From assembly GCF_029537395.1 (NCBI RefSeq), contig NZ_CP120677.1:1922001-1986000 (forward strand): DNA of 64,000 nt, written 5' to 3'. This DNA comes from Tissierella sp. Yu-01. Lineage in GTDB: Bacteria; Bacillota; Clostridia; Tissierellales; Tissierellaceae. Below the pieces are notes generated by a model. The model saw only the letters and a list, made by a program, of their open reading frames with translations, searched no databases and had not been told where the DNA came from. The translations under genes and the position numbers were made by a program. Below, piece after piece: positions 42,961 to 52,414 of this stretch (the first letter of the stretch is position 1; every line of letters starts with the position of its first letter).

Positions 42961-45288
42961 CTACCAAAATTTTTCTAGCATCATTTGCATCTGGCTCATA
43001 CCAGATACCTTTCTATAATGAGACCATTCATTTGGAAACAGCTCCTTATATCTATGACTTCCATATCTATTATCTATAAGCAGTATTGCTCCCCTGTCAT
43101 CTTCTGACCTAATGACTCTGCCTGCTGCTTGAAGTACCTTATTCATACCCGGATATACATAGGCATATTCAAATCCTTCTCCTACACTATTATTAAAATA
43201 ATCCTTTATAATATCTCTCTCAAAACAAATCTGTGGAAGTCCTACCCCTACAATTACTGCACCTATTAATTTTTCTCCAGTTAAATCGATACCTTCAGAG
43301 AATATTCCTCCCATTACTGCAAAGGCTAAAACGCATTCATCATCACTAAAATGATTTAAAAATTCTTCCCTATCCTTTTCAGACATACTACCCTCTTGTA
43401 TAATAATGTTTAAATTAGGATCTTTATCAATGATTATTTCATATATACTTTTCATATATACATATGACGGAAAAAATATGAAATAATTTCCTCTCTTACT
43501 GTTTGTCAACGCCATAATACTTTCCACAATCTCTGAATATGTACTCTCTCTGTCCTTATACTTGGTTGATATATTATCATTTATCATCAACAACAAATTT
43601 TCCTTTGGAAATGGAGAACTAAGTTTTATATGATAATCCTCATCATCTCCACCAAGCAATTCCATATGGTATTCAAGTGGTGTCAATGTTGCTGAAAAGA
43701 ATATAGCAGACCTTCCTCTTTTCAAAGCTTGACCTAGCAAATATGAAGAGTCAACACAATATAATTTCATAATTAAATCCCTACCATGGTTTTCAAAGCT
43801 TGTAACGTAATGTTCATCATAATAATCAGATATTTTTAAAAAGGTATTTAAATTGAAATAAAAGTCCAGCACCTTATCATATTCAGGATTATTCTTCTCC
43901 TCAATTAACCAAGGTTCCAATAAGGTAATCAGTCTTTTGAATGGAAAGTAATAATCTGTAATCTCATCATTTTGATAATAATTGTCTTCAATCTCTAAAT
44001 CCTTCTTTAATTTGTTCATAATACCATTGCACTTGTTGATAGATTTTAAAATACTAGGATACTTATCCACAAATATATCCTTTATATCCAGAAAGTCTGC
44101 TTTATTTATCTGAGCCGAAAACATCTCTCTTGATCTGTCAACTAAATTATGAGCCTCATCAATTAAAAACACATAGTTATTTCCCTCTGTATCAAAAAAC
44201 CTACGTAAATATACTTGGGGATCAAATACATAATTATAGTCACATATGATAACATCACACCAAAGACTTACATCAAGTGCAAATTCAAAGGGACAGACAT
44301 TATGTTTTAATGCATAGGAAATAACAACCTCTCTGTTCATTAAATCTTCATTATGAAATATATCCATTATTGCATCATTTACTCTATCATAATGTCCTTT
44401 TGCAGCCTTGCAATCCCTGGGATTACACTTAACCTCATCATTGGTACAAATCTTATCCTTTGCTGTTATAATTAAGGTCTTTGCCCTTAGCCCCTTACTC
44501 ATTAAAAGTTCCATAGAAGCCTTAGGGACTTCTCTTGTAATAGTCTTAGCAGTAAGATAAAATACCTTGGAAGATAAGCTTTCCCCGATGGATTTTATAC
44601 TCGGAAACAATGTTGACATGGTCTTTCCAATTCCTGTAGGCGCCTGAGCAAATATCTTCTTACTTTCCTTGATAGTTGTATAAGCCGATACTGCAAGCTC
44701 TCTCTGTCCTCTTCTATAACTTTCAAAGGGGAATTTCAAATCTTTAATTGTTTCATCTCTTATTGCAGCCCAATAAAAGGTCAAATTCGCCCATTCTATA
44801 TACATATCTATAATCTTGTAGAAAAAGTCCTCTAGTTCTTTATTAGATAAGCTCTTTATAAACTTTTTATTCTCTTCAGTTTCAACATGTACATATGTTA
44901 ACTGTATATCTATGTTATCAATCTTATTTTGAACAGCATAAATAAACCCATAGATTTGTGCCTGAGCCCAATGTAATGGATTATAGTCTTCTTCAATTGT
45001 TTCAAGATCCCTGGTTGTACTCTTAATCTCATCTATTACAACCTTATCTTCATATGTAATTATTCCATCTGCTCGACCTTCTAGAAGTATTGTAAATTGT
45101 TCATATTCAACTACATGTTTTAAGCTGACTTCTGCTTTATACTCTGGTCCATATGACTTTTGTACCTTTTGATGTGCTAATGTACCTTCTACAGCCCTAC
45201 TCATTGACATAAAGCTATTGTCAATATCTCCTGAACGTAATACAAATTCAACTAGATTCCTAACAGATATTCTAATAGTATCATTCAT
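42961..45288 (-). CDS. XPD/DinG-type Fe-S helicase with N-terminal nuclease-like domain
   Basis: The 775 residues start with a PD-(D/E)XK-like domain (YEQFTILLEGRADGIITYED, KVVIDEIKSTTRDLE). Helicase motifs follow: IFAQAPTGIGKTMSTLFPSI (Walker A), the Fe-S cluster with Cys in KICTNDEVKCNPRDCKAAK and HNVCPFEF, FLIDEAHNLVDRSR (DEAH), and a C-terminal ALKRGRSAIFFSATLTPLEY and QAAGRVIRSEDDRGAI (motif VI). It unwinds DNA with 5'-3' polarity. The nuclease-like part keeps the acidic D and E-x-K, so it may be active. It is the usual clostridial stand-alone protein, not an operon member. Confidence 0.9.
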   Translation of the reverse strand: MNDTIRISVRNLVEFVLRSGDIDNSFMSMSRAVEGTLAHQKVQKSYGPEYKAEVSLKHVVEYEQFTILLEGRADGIITYEDKVVIDEIKSTTRDLETIEEDYNPLHWAQAQIYGFIYAVQNKIDNIDIQLTYVHVETEENKKFIKSLSNKELEDFFYKIIDMYIEWANLTFYWAAIRDETIKDLKFPFESYRRGQRELAVSAYTTIKESKKIFAQAPTGIGKTMSTLFPSIKSIGESLSSKVFYLTAKTITREVPKASMELLMSKGLRAKTLIITAKDKICTNDEVKCNPRDCKAAKGHYDRVNDAIMDIFHNEDLMNREVVISYALKHNVCPFEFALDVSLWCDVIICDYNYVFDPQVYLRRFFDTEGNNYVFLIDEAHNLVDRSREMFSAQINKADFLDIKDIFVDKYPSILKSINKCNGIMNKLKKDLEIEDNYYQNDEITDYYFPFKRLITLLEPWLIEEKNNPEYDKVLDFYFNLNTFLKISDYYDEHYVTSFENHGRDLIMKLYCVDSSYLLGQALKRGRSAIFFSATLTPLEYHMELLGGDDEDYHIKLSSPFPKENLLLMINDNISTKYKDRESTYSEIVESIMALTNSKRGNYFIFFPSYVYMKSIYEIIIDKDPNLNIIIQEGSMSEKDREEFLNHFSDDECVLAFAVMGGIFSEGIDLTGEKLIGAVIVGVGLPQICFERDIIKDYFNNSVGEGFEYAYVYPGMNKVLQAAGRVIRSEDDRGAILLIDNRYGSHRYKELFPNEWSHYRKVSGMSQMQMMLEKFW

Positions 45289-45370
45289 AAAATCATTCCT
45301 ATTGAAATCTTATAAGCTAACCTCATTTAAGCAGAGGATATTATAACATCATTATATATCAGAACGGCAC

Positions 45371-45395
45371 AAAAAAACACTCAATAAATGAGTGT
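45371..45395 (-). terminator. Terminator of the glutaredoxin gene
   Basis: ACACTCA (45377-45383) pairs with TGAGTGT (45389-45395); the minus strand then continues with seven T. It lies about 20 bases after the stop of the selenoprotein gene. Confidence 0.8.
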
Positions 45396-45416
45396 CTCTG
45401 CTTTAGTTTTAAGTTT

Positions 45417-45659
45417 TTATTGAATTCCTAATAATTGATCAATACTTGCCTTATCAAAACCTATGACTATATTGCCATCTATATCTAGTACAGGTACACC
45501 TCTTTGACCTGACTTTTCAATCATCTCCATAGCCTTATCGGTATCTTGCTGTACATTATATTCAGTATATGGTATGTTCTTAGATTTTAGGTAATCCTTT
45601 ACCTTAACACACCAAGGTCAAGTTGTTGTTGAATACACAATTACATTTTTATTATCCAC
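45417..45659 (-). CDS. Selenocysteine-containing glutaredoxin-like protein (UGA-interrupted)
   Basis: Reading TGA at 45618-45620 as selenocysteine gives 80 residues: VDNKNVIVYSTTT, then Sec, then PWCVKVKDYLKSKNIPYTE and QRGVPVLDIDGNIVIGFDKA. Glutaredoxins have CPWC or CPYC at this place, so the active site would be Sec-Pro-Trp-Cys. The GTG start (45659) follows AGGAGG by six bases, and the frame ends at TAA just before a terminator. A hairpin AGGTAA-AGGA-TTACCT begins 14 bases after the TGA and has a G at the second loop position, as in bacterial SECIS elements. Conserved glutaredoxin features (VPV, GxD) are in place. A sequencing error turning TGC or TGT to TGA is the only simple alternative. 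Confidence 0.85.
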
Positions 45660-45757
45660 AAAATCCCTCCTATAAAAGTAATCTATATCTCATGACTTAT
45701 CATAGATTAAACTCATAGTTAGTATACCCAGTAACTTACAAGTTAACCCAGTTATTT

Positions 45758-46906
45758 TTAGACCTTCCTAATATTTTTCTCCTCTAATCGTTCATTAACT
45801 TCCTCCCGTAACAGGGTATATAGTATAGAACAAATTGGTATAAATAGAAGTATCCCAAGTACACCCATTAGGCTTCCACCTACTGTCACGGCTACAAGAA
45901 TCCATATGGAAGGTAGGCCAGCAGCCTTACCTACTACATGAGGATAAATCAGGTTTCCTTCGATTTGTTGTATTATTAAAAACATAATTATAAACCAAAA
46001 TGCCATACTAGTGCTATCAACTAAAATCAATATAACCCCAATAAATAAGCCTATAAATGCACCTACCATTGGTACTAGTGCTGTTATAGCTATAATCAAA
46101 CTTATCATCAATGCATATGGGAATTTAAATATTGTCATAGCCACTAAGAATAGCCCACCTAATATTATAGCTTCTAATAACTGCCCAGACAAAAAGTTTG
46201 CAAAGACTTTATTGGAAAGACTTCCTATATAGAATATCTTCTTTGCTACTCCTTCAGATGTAAATGCCAAGATTAGTTTTTGAAGCTGTCTTGCAAGGGT
46301 TTCCTTCTGAAACAACAAATAAATTGAAAATATAAAGGCTAAGACAAAAGTTACTATACCACCTACAAATGAAGTGGCAAAGGTAAATGTGGAGCTTAAC
46401 CAGTTTATGGCGCTATTTTTTAGGAAATCAACTGCACTTTGTCCCATGCTATTCCAATCTACATTGATACTATTTATCCATTCTATTAACTGAGGATTAT
46501 CTATTAAATTTTTAACAACGAATATCTGAACTTCTCTCCAGACTTCAGGTATCTTTACTGCCAATTCTTGAATTGTTCTGGTTAATTCCGGAATAATTAT
46601 AAATAGAATTATAATTATTGTAGCTATAAATATTATTAATGTAATCAAATAGCTTATGGGCCTTTTAATGCTATCCTTTGTGTTTTTTAGTAAACTCTTT
46701 CTACCAAAGAAAGCTTCTTCTATAAACATCATAGGACTATTCATTATAAATGCTAATGCTCCTCCAATTATAAAAGGAGATATTATAGCTAAAATTCTTC
46801 TTATTACAGATCCTACTCCCGCTATATTATCTAATAACCACATTAATATGATTGCATAAGTAACTAGTAATATTGCATTCTTAATTCCCTTAGACTTAAA
46901 ATTCAT
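45758..46906 (-). CDS. AI-2E family transporter
   Basis: The 382 residues form about eight membrane helices in the AI-2E (TqsA/YdbI) pattern. ILLVTYAIILMWLLDNIAG stands at the start, a long soluble stretch (VKIPEVWREVQIFVVKN) follows, and then LSGQLLEAIILGGLFLVAM and GNLIYPHVVGKAAGLPSIWI near the C-terminus, the conserved motifs. The family includes the quorum-signal exporter TqsA and sodium-dependent antiporters, so the substrate cannot be given. It precedes the glutaredoxin gene but has its own start, with a gap of about 100 bases. The charged tail ERLEEKNIRKV is cytoplasmic. Confidence 0.85.
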   Translation of the reverse strand: MNFKSKGIKNAILLVTYAIILMWLLDNIAGVGSVIRRILAIISPFIIGGALAFIMNSPMMFIEEAFFGRKSLLKNTKDSIKRPISYLITLIIFIATIIIILFIIIPELTRTIQELAVKIPEVWREVQIFVVKNLIDNPQLIEWINSINVDWNSMGQSAVDFLKNSAINWLSSTFTFATSFVGGIVTFVLAFIFSIYLLFQKETLARQLQKLILAFTSEGVAKKIFYIGSLSNKVFANFLSGQLLEAIILGGLFLVAMTIFKFPYALMISLIIAITALVPMVGAFIGLFIGVILILVDSTSMAFWFIIMFLIIQQIEGNLIYPHVVGKAAGLPSIWILVAVTVGGSLMGVLGILLFIPICSILYTLLREEVNERLEEKNIRKV

Positions 46907-46930
46907 AAAACACCTACCTTTTTAAAGTAT

Positions 46931-46974
46931 AAAAAGTCAGGCACCAATATTATCATAATAGCACCTGACTAAAA
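46931..46974 (-). terminator. Terminator of the CorC/TlyC-like gene
   Basis: AGTCAGG and CCTGACT (46935-46941, 46964-46970) pair, with further pairing around the loop. A and T runs flank both sides. Confidence 0.65.
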
Positions 46975-46975
46975 A

Positions 46976-48325
46976 TTATTCTTCGTCTACTTCTTGGTTA
47001 TCATCTTCAATTTCCTTGATAACTATACGTACCTTCTGAACTCTTTTTTCACTTACTTCTTCTATATAAAAGTCTATATTTTCATACTCTAATTTTACCT
47101 TTTCACCATCTTCTGGTATGTATCCAAGTAAATCTATTATAAATCCACCTAAGGTATCATAATCCTCCGAATCTTCATCTAGTTTCGTACCTAAATTACT
47201 ATTAAGCTCTTTAATAGAGATAACACCTTTGGCCACAAATATTTTTTCATCAATTTGCCTTATGTCAGGCTCGTCATGGTCATATTCGTCATCAATATCA
47301 CCAACGATTTCTTCTATAAGGTCCTCCATGGTTACTATTCCTGAGAAACCACCATATTCATCAATAAGAATTGCCATATGCATTCTTTTCTCTTGTAGTT
47401 CTTTAAATAAATCATTTATATTCTTTCGTTCAGGTATATAATATGCTGGGCGAAGAATTTTTTTGATGTCTACATTATTAAATCCTACCTTATACGATTG
47501 TAGCAGAAAATCTTTTAGATAGAGTATGCCGATAATATCATCAACATCACCTTCATACACAGGTATACGTGAATATTTTAATTCCATCATTTCACTTAAA
47601 TAATCTTCAATTGGATCCTCAAGATCTATCATGAAGACTTCAGTCCTAGCAGTCATTACCTCTTCTGCTAATTTATCATCAAATCCGATTACGCTATCTA
47701 TCATTTCTCTTTCCACTGAATTGATTACACCTTGTTCCTGTCCTACCTCAACCATTGAACGTATCTCTTCTAATGTAATTTTTTCCTCTACTCCATGAGT
47801 ACTAATACCTAATAATCGCATAATTCCATTTGTTGATAAAGATAAGAAGCTTACAAAAGGACCCATTATCCTAGATACAATGGTTATAGTTTTTACAGCA
47901 AACATTGAAAATTTCTCTGCATATTGTAGTGCTACTCTCTTCGGTACAAGCTCGCCAAAGACTAAACTTATATAAGAAAGTATTAAAGTTACTGATATAA
48001 ATGCGACATCCTTTGCAAAAGGTACACCAAAATCTGATAATACTTCTCCTAAACTTCCCGATATTCCCACAGCTGCTGATGCTGATGAGAAAAATCCAGC
48101 AAAAGTGATTCCAACTTGAATAGTTGAAAGAAACCTTGAAGGTTCTCTTAAAAGTGCCAATAGCATTTTAGCCTTTTTATTACCTTCCTCTGCCTGTGAA
48201 TTTAGTTTTTTCTTATCAACTGATACAAAAGCCATTTCCGATGCAGCAAAAAATGCATTTACTAGTGTTAATACTAGAATCAAAAGCAATTGTCCTGTTA
48301 TCGGGGCCCCAGATTCATCTCCCAT
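46976..48325 (-). CDS. CorC/TlyC family (DUF21-CBS-transporter-associated) protein
   Basis: The 449 residues have a DUF21 (CNNM) membrane domain with four helices (LLILVLTLVNAFFAASEMAF, and SVTLILSYISLVFGELVPKR). A pair of CBS domains follows (VMTARTEVFMIDLEDPIED, then RKNINDLFKELQEKRMHMAI), then the C-terminal CorC_HlyC domain (IKELNSNLGTKLDEDSEDYD). Such proteins are linked to magnesium or cobalt homeostasis; older annotation as hemolysin is misleading. I start at ATG 48325 (MGDES), because AGGAGG lies 12 bases upstream. A start 22 codons earlier is less likely. Confidence 0.88.
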   Translation of the reverse strand: MGDESGAPITGQLLLILVLTLVNAFFAASEMAFVSVDKKKLNSQAEEGNKKAKMLLALLREPSRFLSTIQVGITFAGFFSSASAAVGISGSLGEVLSDFGVPFAKDVAFISVTLILSYISLVFGELVPKRVALQYAEKFSMFAVKTITIVSRIMGPFVSFLSLSTNGIMRLLGISTHGVEEKITLEEIRSMVEVGQEQGVINSVEREMIDSVIGFDDKLAEEVMTARTEVFMIDLEDPIEDYLSEMMELKYSRIPVYEGDVDDIIGILYLKDFLLQSYKVGFNNVDIKKILRPAYYIPERKNINDLFKELQEKRMHMAILIDEYGGFSGIVTMEDLIEEIVGDIDDEYDHDEPDIRQIDEKIFVAKGVISIKELNSNLGTKLDEDSEDYDTLGGFIIDLLGYIPEDGEKVKLEYENIDFYIEEVSEKRVQKVRIVIKEIEDDNQEVDEE

Positions 48326-48469
48326 TTCTATTTTTTTCCTCCTAAATTTAAGTAATATTTTATGGTTAATCCTTAATATATATAACAACATATTTTTAAA
48401 GTTTTGTCAATGACGCTAAGCCAAAAATTGCTAAAACAAAATTCTCCACATATGCTAGTTATGTGAAGA

Positions 48470-48697
48470 TTATACCCAATTATTATTTACCATTTTTACA
48501 TGGTAATCCTTATGACTTATATTACAATAAGGACACCTCTTCACACCATGTACTTTATCCTTAACAAATATCACCGGCTTTGAGCAATATGGACACCATT
48601 TTTCTTTGCCTTTTAGCTTAACACCTTTTGGTATAGTCCTGTCAGGATTCTCATTTTTAATATTTATTACAGAAAACATATCAATCTGATTATCCAT
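48470..48697 (-). CDS. Small zinc-ribbon protein
   Basis: The 75 residues contain two CPYC knuckles (KWCPYCSKPVIF and KRCPYCNIS), 18 residues apart, which bind one zinc. The rest is basic (KGVKLKGKEK) and could contact nucleic acid. I do not recognise a specific family. GGGAGATA stands before the start. It lies between the CorC gene and a PPC-domain gene with no obvious operon. Its function remains open. Confidence 0.72.
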   Translation of the reverse strand: MDNQIDMFSVINIKNENPDRTIPKGVKLKGKEKWCPYCSKPVIFVKDKVHGVKRCPYCNISHKDYHVKMVNNNWV

Positions 48698-48774
48698 ATT
48701 ATCTCCCTTTATGTTTTAGATATATACTAGTATAACATATAGAATATGATTTAGATTGATTTTTTGTGATGATT

Positions 48775-49197
48775 TTATTTGAACCTTAATAAATTCAATC
48801 CAATGTCTTCATTCTTTTCCCTACTAACTACACCATCAATTACGTCTATAAATATTTCCCCAGTTGCGCTAATAATGGCAGCATTTAAATGACCTGCTTT
48901 TACATTGTAGTTAGAGTCGGATAAAGCTATATGCAAATGAACATAAACCTCTCCATTCATTTCAGTAATGTTACCAGCAAGTGAAACTATTTCCATATCT
49001 CCTGTAAGCTCTGTTGAATGATATTCCTTCTTTGCTAATTCATATAGTCCTACTTCAGCTTTATTTACAGCGCCAATACCAGATACATTCCCCAGTCTAA
49101 TACCTTCTTTTTTAGCTAGTTCCTTTATTGATTGAACAATATCCTCACCACTATTTAGTCTAACTACATATTTGTTGTGAAATCTTTTATATTCCAT
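48775..49197 (-). CDS. PPC (DUF296) domain protein
   Basis: The 140 residues match the PPC/DUF296 domain, found alone in bacteria and with AT-hooks in plants. VVRLNSGEDIVQSIKELAKKE and RLGNVSGIGAVNKAEVGLYE are followed by VSLAGNITEMNGEVYVHLHI with the conserved histidines and GHLNAAIISATGEIFI. Bacterial members trimerise and may bind metal; their role is not settled. AGGAGG is at the usual place. It is a single gene between the zinc-ribbon gene and a small hypothetical gene. Confidence 0.85.
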   Translation of the reverse strand: MEYKRFHNKYVVRLNSGEDIVQSIKELAKKEGIRLGNVSGIGAVNKAEVGLYELAKKEYHSTELTGDMEIVSLAGNITEMNGEVYVHLHIALSDSNYNVKAGHLNAAIISATGEIFIDVIDGVVSREKNEDIGLNLLRFK

Positions 49198-49282
49198 TAT
49201 ATCTATTCCTCCTAATAAAAGTTACTATTAGGATTATACCCATACCCAAAATTAATAATAGCATATAAATATGAAATTAATA

Positions 49283-49597
49283 TTAATTCTCCATGAATTT
49301 GTCTAACCAAAATTGGAATAGTTCATCAAAAGTATAATCTTTGATGTTCTCATACTTATATTCAATTTGATTTTCTTCTTTACTTAGGAACTCTCTTAAC
49401 TTTTCTTCTGTAATTGTTCCAAAGTCCTGCTCACTAGTTACTTCTAGAATCTTGTTATATTCTTTAAGGTACTTTGCTATTATTAATGCAATTTGTTGAT
49501 TAATTGGTCGCTTTTCTTTTATAGCTATTTCATAAAGTCGATCAACAATTTCAGATGGTAAGATGATTTCTAATTTCTTGTAAGTGTTCGTTGACAA
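49283..49597 (-). CDS. Hypothetical protein, ribbon-helix-helix-like start
   Basis: The 104 residues begin KKLEIILPSEIVDRLYEIAI and INQQIALIIAKYLKEY, a pattern like a ribbon-helix-helix DNA-binding fold. An acidic C-terminal half follows (LSKEENQIEYKYENIKDYTF). No known family is certain. The start is a TTG at 49597 with AAGGGGGTG five bases before. It is divergent from the hydrolase at 49696. It may be a small regulator; no partner toxin is next to it. Confidence 0.6.
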   Translation of the reverse strand: MSTNTYKKLEIILPSEIVDRLYEIAIKEKRPINQQIALIIAKYLKEYNKILEVTSEQDFGTITEEKLREFLSKEENQIEYKYENIKDYTFDELFQFWLDKFMEN

Positions 49598-49695
49598 GAC
49601 AACACCCCCTTAGCTTTTAGTAATATATATGCTTATTAACAGAAATATACTCAATTGAATAACATTAATATAAATACATTATTGGAGGGTTTCTA

Positions 49696-50514
49696 ATGGG
49701 ATACTATATTAATGTTGAAAGAGATGTAAAAATTTATGTAGAAGATCTAAACCCTGAAGGTCATAAGACAATCGTATTTCTCCATGGATGGCCAGGAAGT
49801 CATAAATTATATGAATATCAATTTAATGAGCTCCCAAAAATGGGTTACAGATGTATTGGTATTGACCAAAGAGGATTTGGTAAATCAGATAAACCTTGGG
49901 AAGGATATGACTATAATCGATTGTCGGACGATGTTAGGTGTGTGGTGGAAACACTAAAGTTGCACAACTTTACTCTTCTAGGTCATTCAACTGGTGGAGC
50001 AATTGCTATTAGGTACATGTCCAGACATTCGGGATACGGAGTTTCAAAACTGGTATTAGCAGCTGCAGCAGCTCCTAGTCTTGTTAAGCGTTCATATTTT
50101 CCTTATGGCATAGATGAGGAAGTCGTAATTAATATTATTGAAGGAACCTATAATGATAGACCTAAAATGTTAAGTAACTTTGGTGATATATTTTTCTATC
50201 AATATCTAACTGAACCGTTCTCTGATTGGTTTTTTCAATTGGGATTACAAGCAGCAGGATGGTCAACTGCAGCAATTGCTAAAACATGGTTAATGGAGGA
50301 ACTTTTTTATGATTTAGAAACAATTTATGTGCCTACACTAATACTTCATGGAATCCATGATAAAGTGGTCCCATTTGAATTAGGTAAAGTACAAAACCAA
50401 AGCATTAGAAACTCAAAGCTAGTGCCTTTTGAATATAGTGGCCATGGTTTGTTTTATGATCAACGTGATAAATTCAATGAGGAATTAGTTAATTTTATTA
50501 AATTTACCTCCTAA
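49696..50514 (+). CDS. Alpha/beta hydrolase
   Basis: The 272 residues are a complete alpha/beta hydrolase. FLHGWPGSHKLYEYQFN forms the oxyanion region, GIDQRGFGKSDKPWEGYD follows, LLGHSTGGAIAIRYMSRH gives the nucleophile Ser, LHGIHDKVVPFELGK the acid Asp, and SGHGLFYDQRD the His. The layout is that of esterases and chloroperoxidase-like enzymes. The substrate is not known. AGGGTTTCTA before the start is a modest ribosome site (GGAGGG at 12 bases). A strong hairpin follows it at 50518-50554. Confidence 0.85.
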   Translation: MGYYINVERDVKIYVEDLNPEGHKTIVFLHGWPGSHKLYEYQFNELPKMGYRCIGIDQRGFGKSDKPWEGYDYNRLSDDVRCVVETLKLHNFTLLGHSTGGAIAIRYMSRHSGYGVSKLVLAAAAAPSLVKRSYFPYGIDEEVVINIIEGTYNDRPKMLSNFGDIFFYQYLTEPFSDWFFQLGLQAAGWSTAAIAKTWLMEELFYDLETIYVPTLILHGIHDKVVPFELGKVQNQSIRNSKLVPFEYSGHGLFYDQRDKFNEELVNFIKFTS

Positions 50515-50517
50515 TGT

Positions 50518-50554
50518 AAAAGGTTCCAATTTAGCATAACTAAATTGGAACCTT
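50518..50554. terminator. Bidirectional terminator between convergent genes
   Basis: AAAGGTTCCAATTTA pairs perfectly with TAAATTGGAACCTTT around a 7-base loop. After it, AACGAGGTGAG occurs, the same sequence as at 1988. Confidence 0.7.
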
Positions 50555-50584
50555 TGAACGAGGTGAGGGGGCATCTTTGCCTCG

Positions 50585-51484
50585 CTATAAATAAGATACA
50601 ATAATGCTAATGGCACCCTCTAGTGTATAGTTATCAACTTCAGAAGATAACATGAGATGCTCTCCTTTCTCAATTGGATATTTCATATCCTCCACTTTTA
50701 ATACTCCTTTCCCTTCGATGACACTCATTAGCATAAACGGTTTTTTATTTATCAGATCTACTCTGTTCTTTACTTCATATTTTTCTACTGTGAAATATAA
50801 TGATTCTATGAACTTAATTTTTGTCATTCCATCCACATTTTCTACTATTGGTATAGGTTGTTTATTTAGATACGGGACTTCAATGACATCCTTGGATTTC
50901 TTCACATGAAGTTCCCTTAGATTCCCATCTTCATCTGTTCTATCGTAATCATATAGCCTATAAGTAGTATCAGAATTTTGTTGTATTTCCAATACTAGTG
51001 TACCAGACTTAAGAGCATGAACAGTTCCGCTTGGTACATAGAAAAAGTCTCCTTTTTCAATTGAAATAGTTTGCAGCAAATCTGCCCATTTACCTTTATC
51101 AATCATACTATCAAGTTCTTCTTTACTTTCTGCATTTATTCCAAGTACCATCTTTGCATCTATACCACAATCTAAAATATACCAGCATTCGGTCTTCCCA
51201 AATTCTTCATTTTCGTGTTTTTTAGCGTATTCATCTGTAGGGTGTACTTGTACAGACAAATCCTCTTTAGCATCTATTATCTTAACTAATAAAGGAAACT
51301 TTTCTCCCGAGATATTTCCAAATATCTCCCTATTTTCTTCCCATAGTTCACCCAGGGTCTTTCCTTTAAACTCTCCATTTCTCACTACACTTTGGCCATT
51401 GGTATGGGCGGAAAACACCCAACACTCTCCACCCCAAACTTTATTTTTATAAATAGGATTAAAGAATATTACTTTTCTAGTCAA
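50585..51484 (-). CDS. manA: Mannose-6-phosphate isomerase, class I
   Basis: The 299 residues fit the type I zinc isomerase: NPIYKNKVWGGECWVFS, then LLVKIIDAKEDLSVQVHPTDEY (zinc Gln and His), GKTECWYILDCG (Glu), and DFFYVPSGTVHALKSGTLVL (His). It interconverts mannose-6-phosphate and fructose-6-phosphate. It is the last gene of the sugar cluster on the minus strand, downstream of the two ROK kinases. The gene has GGAGGG before the start. At 299 residues it is the short, normal bacterial form. Confidence 0.9.
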   Translation of the reverse strand: MTRKVIFFNPIYKNKVWGGECWVFSAHTNGQSVVRNGEFKGKTLGELWEENREIFGNISGEKFPLLVKIIDAKEDLSVQVHPTDEYAKKHENEEFGKTECWYILDCGIDAKMVLGINAESKEELDSMIDKGKWADLLQTISIEKGDFFYVPSGTVHALKSGTLVLEIQQNSDTTYRLYDYDRTDEDGNLRELHVKKSKDVIEVPYLNKQPIPIVENVDGMTKIKFIESLYFTVEKYEVKNRVDLINKKPFMLMSVIEGKGVLKVEDMKYPIEKGEHLMLSSEVDNYTLEGAISIIVSYL

Positions 51485-51523
51485 ATATTTTCCCTCCTAT
51501 TATTTTCTTATTTAATTTTTATA

Positions 51524-52387
51524 CTATTTACAAGCTTCTTTTGCTAATATTAACCCCCCGATAATTCCGGCATTATCACCTAGAATGGGTTTTACTATAT
51601 ATTCATCTATCTCTGATATTTCAATATAATCTCCTAATAGTGCCATAAATTCCTTCTTAATCATTTCTAGTAATTGAGGTTGCTTCATAACTCCTCCTCC
51701 TAGAATGATTTTTTCTGGTCTTAATACTAAAGTATAGTTAAATAGGGCTTGAGCAAGATAATATGCTAGAATCTCCCAGACTTCATGGTCTGGCCCCAGA
51801 TCCTGAGCCTTCATACCATATCTCTTTTCTACTGAAGGTCCTGCAGCTAACCCCTCTAAACAGTCCCCGTGATATGGACACCAACCTTGAAAATTATCAT
51901 CCTTAGGATGTCTCCTTACTAGAATATGTCCCATTTCAGGATGTCCGAATCCTTCTATAAATTTCCCCTTAACTATAGCACCTCCACCTATCCCAGTTCC
52001 TATTGTTAAATAAATACAGCTGTCATTCTTTACTGCACTACCTACCTCATATTCTCCTAAACAAGCTGCATTTACATCTGTGGTCCATCCAATGGGGATA
52101 TGGTAATGCTTTTTAACAGCCCCAAGAAAATTGAAATCTTTCCATTCTAGTTTTGGTGTGGAGGTAATATATCCATATCTTGGTGAATTCTTATTGATGT
52201 CAATAGGACCAAATGAGCCTATACCTATAGCTTTTAAGTCCTTGTAAGCATTAAAAAACTCAAATACTTTTTTCATGGTTTCTTCTGGAGTAGTAGTAGA
52301 AAAAGAAATCCTATCTACCACATTTAAATTCTTATCTCCTACTGCACAAACAAATTTAGTACCTCCAGCTTCTATGGATCCTAGCAT
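51524..52387 (-). CDS. ROK family fructokinase
   Basis: The 287 residues carry LGSIEAGGTKFVCAVGDKN (phosphate-binding), SCIYLTIGTGIGGGAIVKGK, and the zinc site with H and C in GHPEMGHILVRRHPKDD and GWCPYHGDCLEGLAAG. This arrangement is typical of ScrK/GmuE-type fructokinases, which make fructose-6-phosphate. The start at ATG 52387 has GGAGGAATT upstream; a start six codons earlier lacks it. It lies between ManA and a second ROK kinase and may act on fructose or mannose. Confidence 0.85.
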   Translation of the reverse strand: MLGSIEAGGTKFVCAVGDKNLNVVDRISFSTTTPEETMKKVFEFFNAYKDLKAIGIGSFGPIDINKNSPRYGYITSTPKLEWKDFNFLGAVKKHYHIPIGWTTDVNAACLGEYEVGSAVKNDSCIYLTIGTGIGGGAIVKGKFIEGFGHPEMGHILVRRHPKDDNFQGWCPYHGDCLEGLAAGPSVEKRYGMKAQDLGPDHEVWEILAYYLAQALFNYTLVLRPEKIILGGGVMKQPQLLEMIKKEFMALLGDYIEISEIDEYIVKPILGDNAGIIGGLILAKEACK

Positions 52388-52414
52388 TATAATTCCTCCA
52401 ATCATTTACTATAT

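Noticed and set aside
46011-46232. Plus-strand frame opposite the AI-2E transporter
   Set aside because: It is a shadow frame of hydrophobic codons with no ribosome site.
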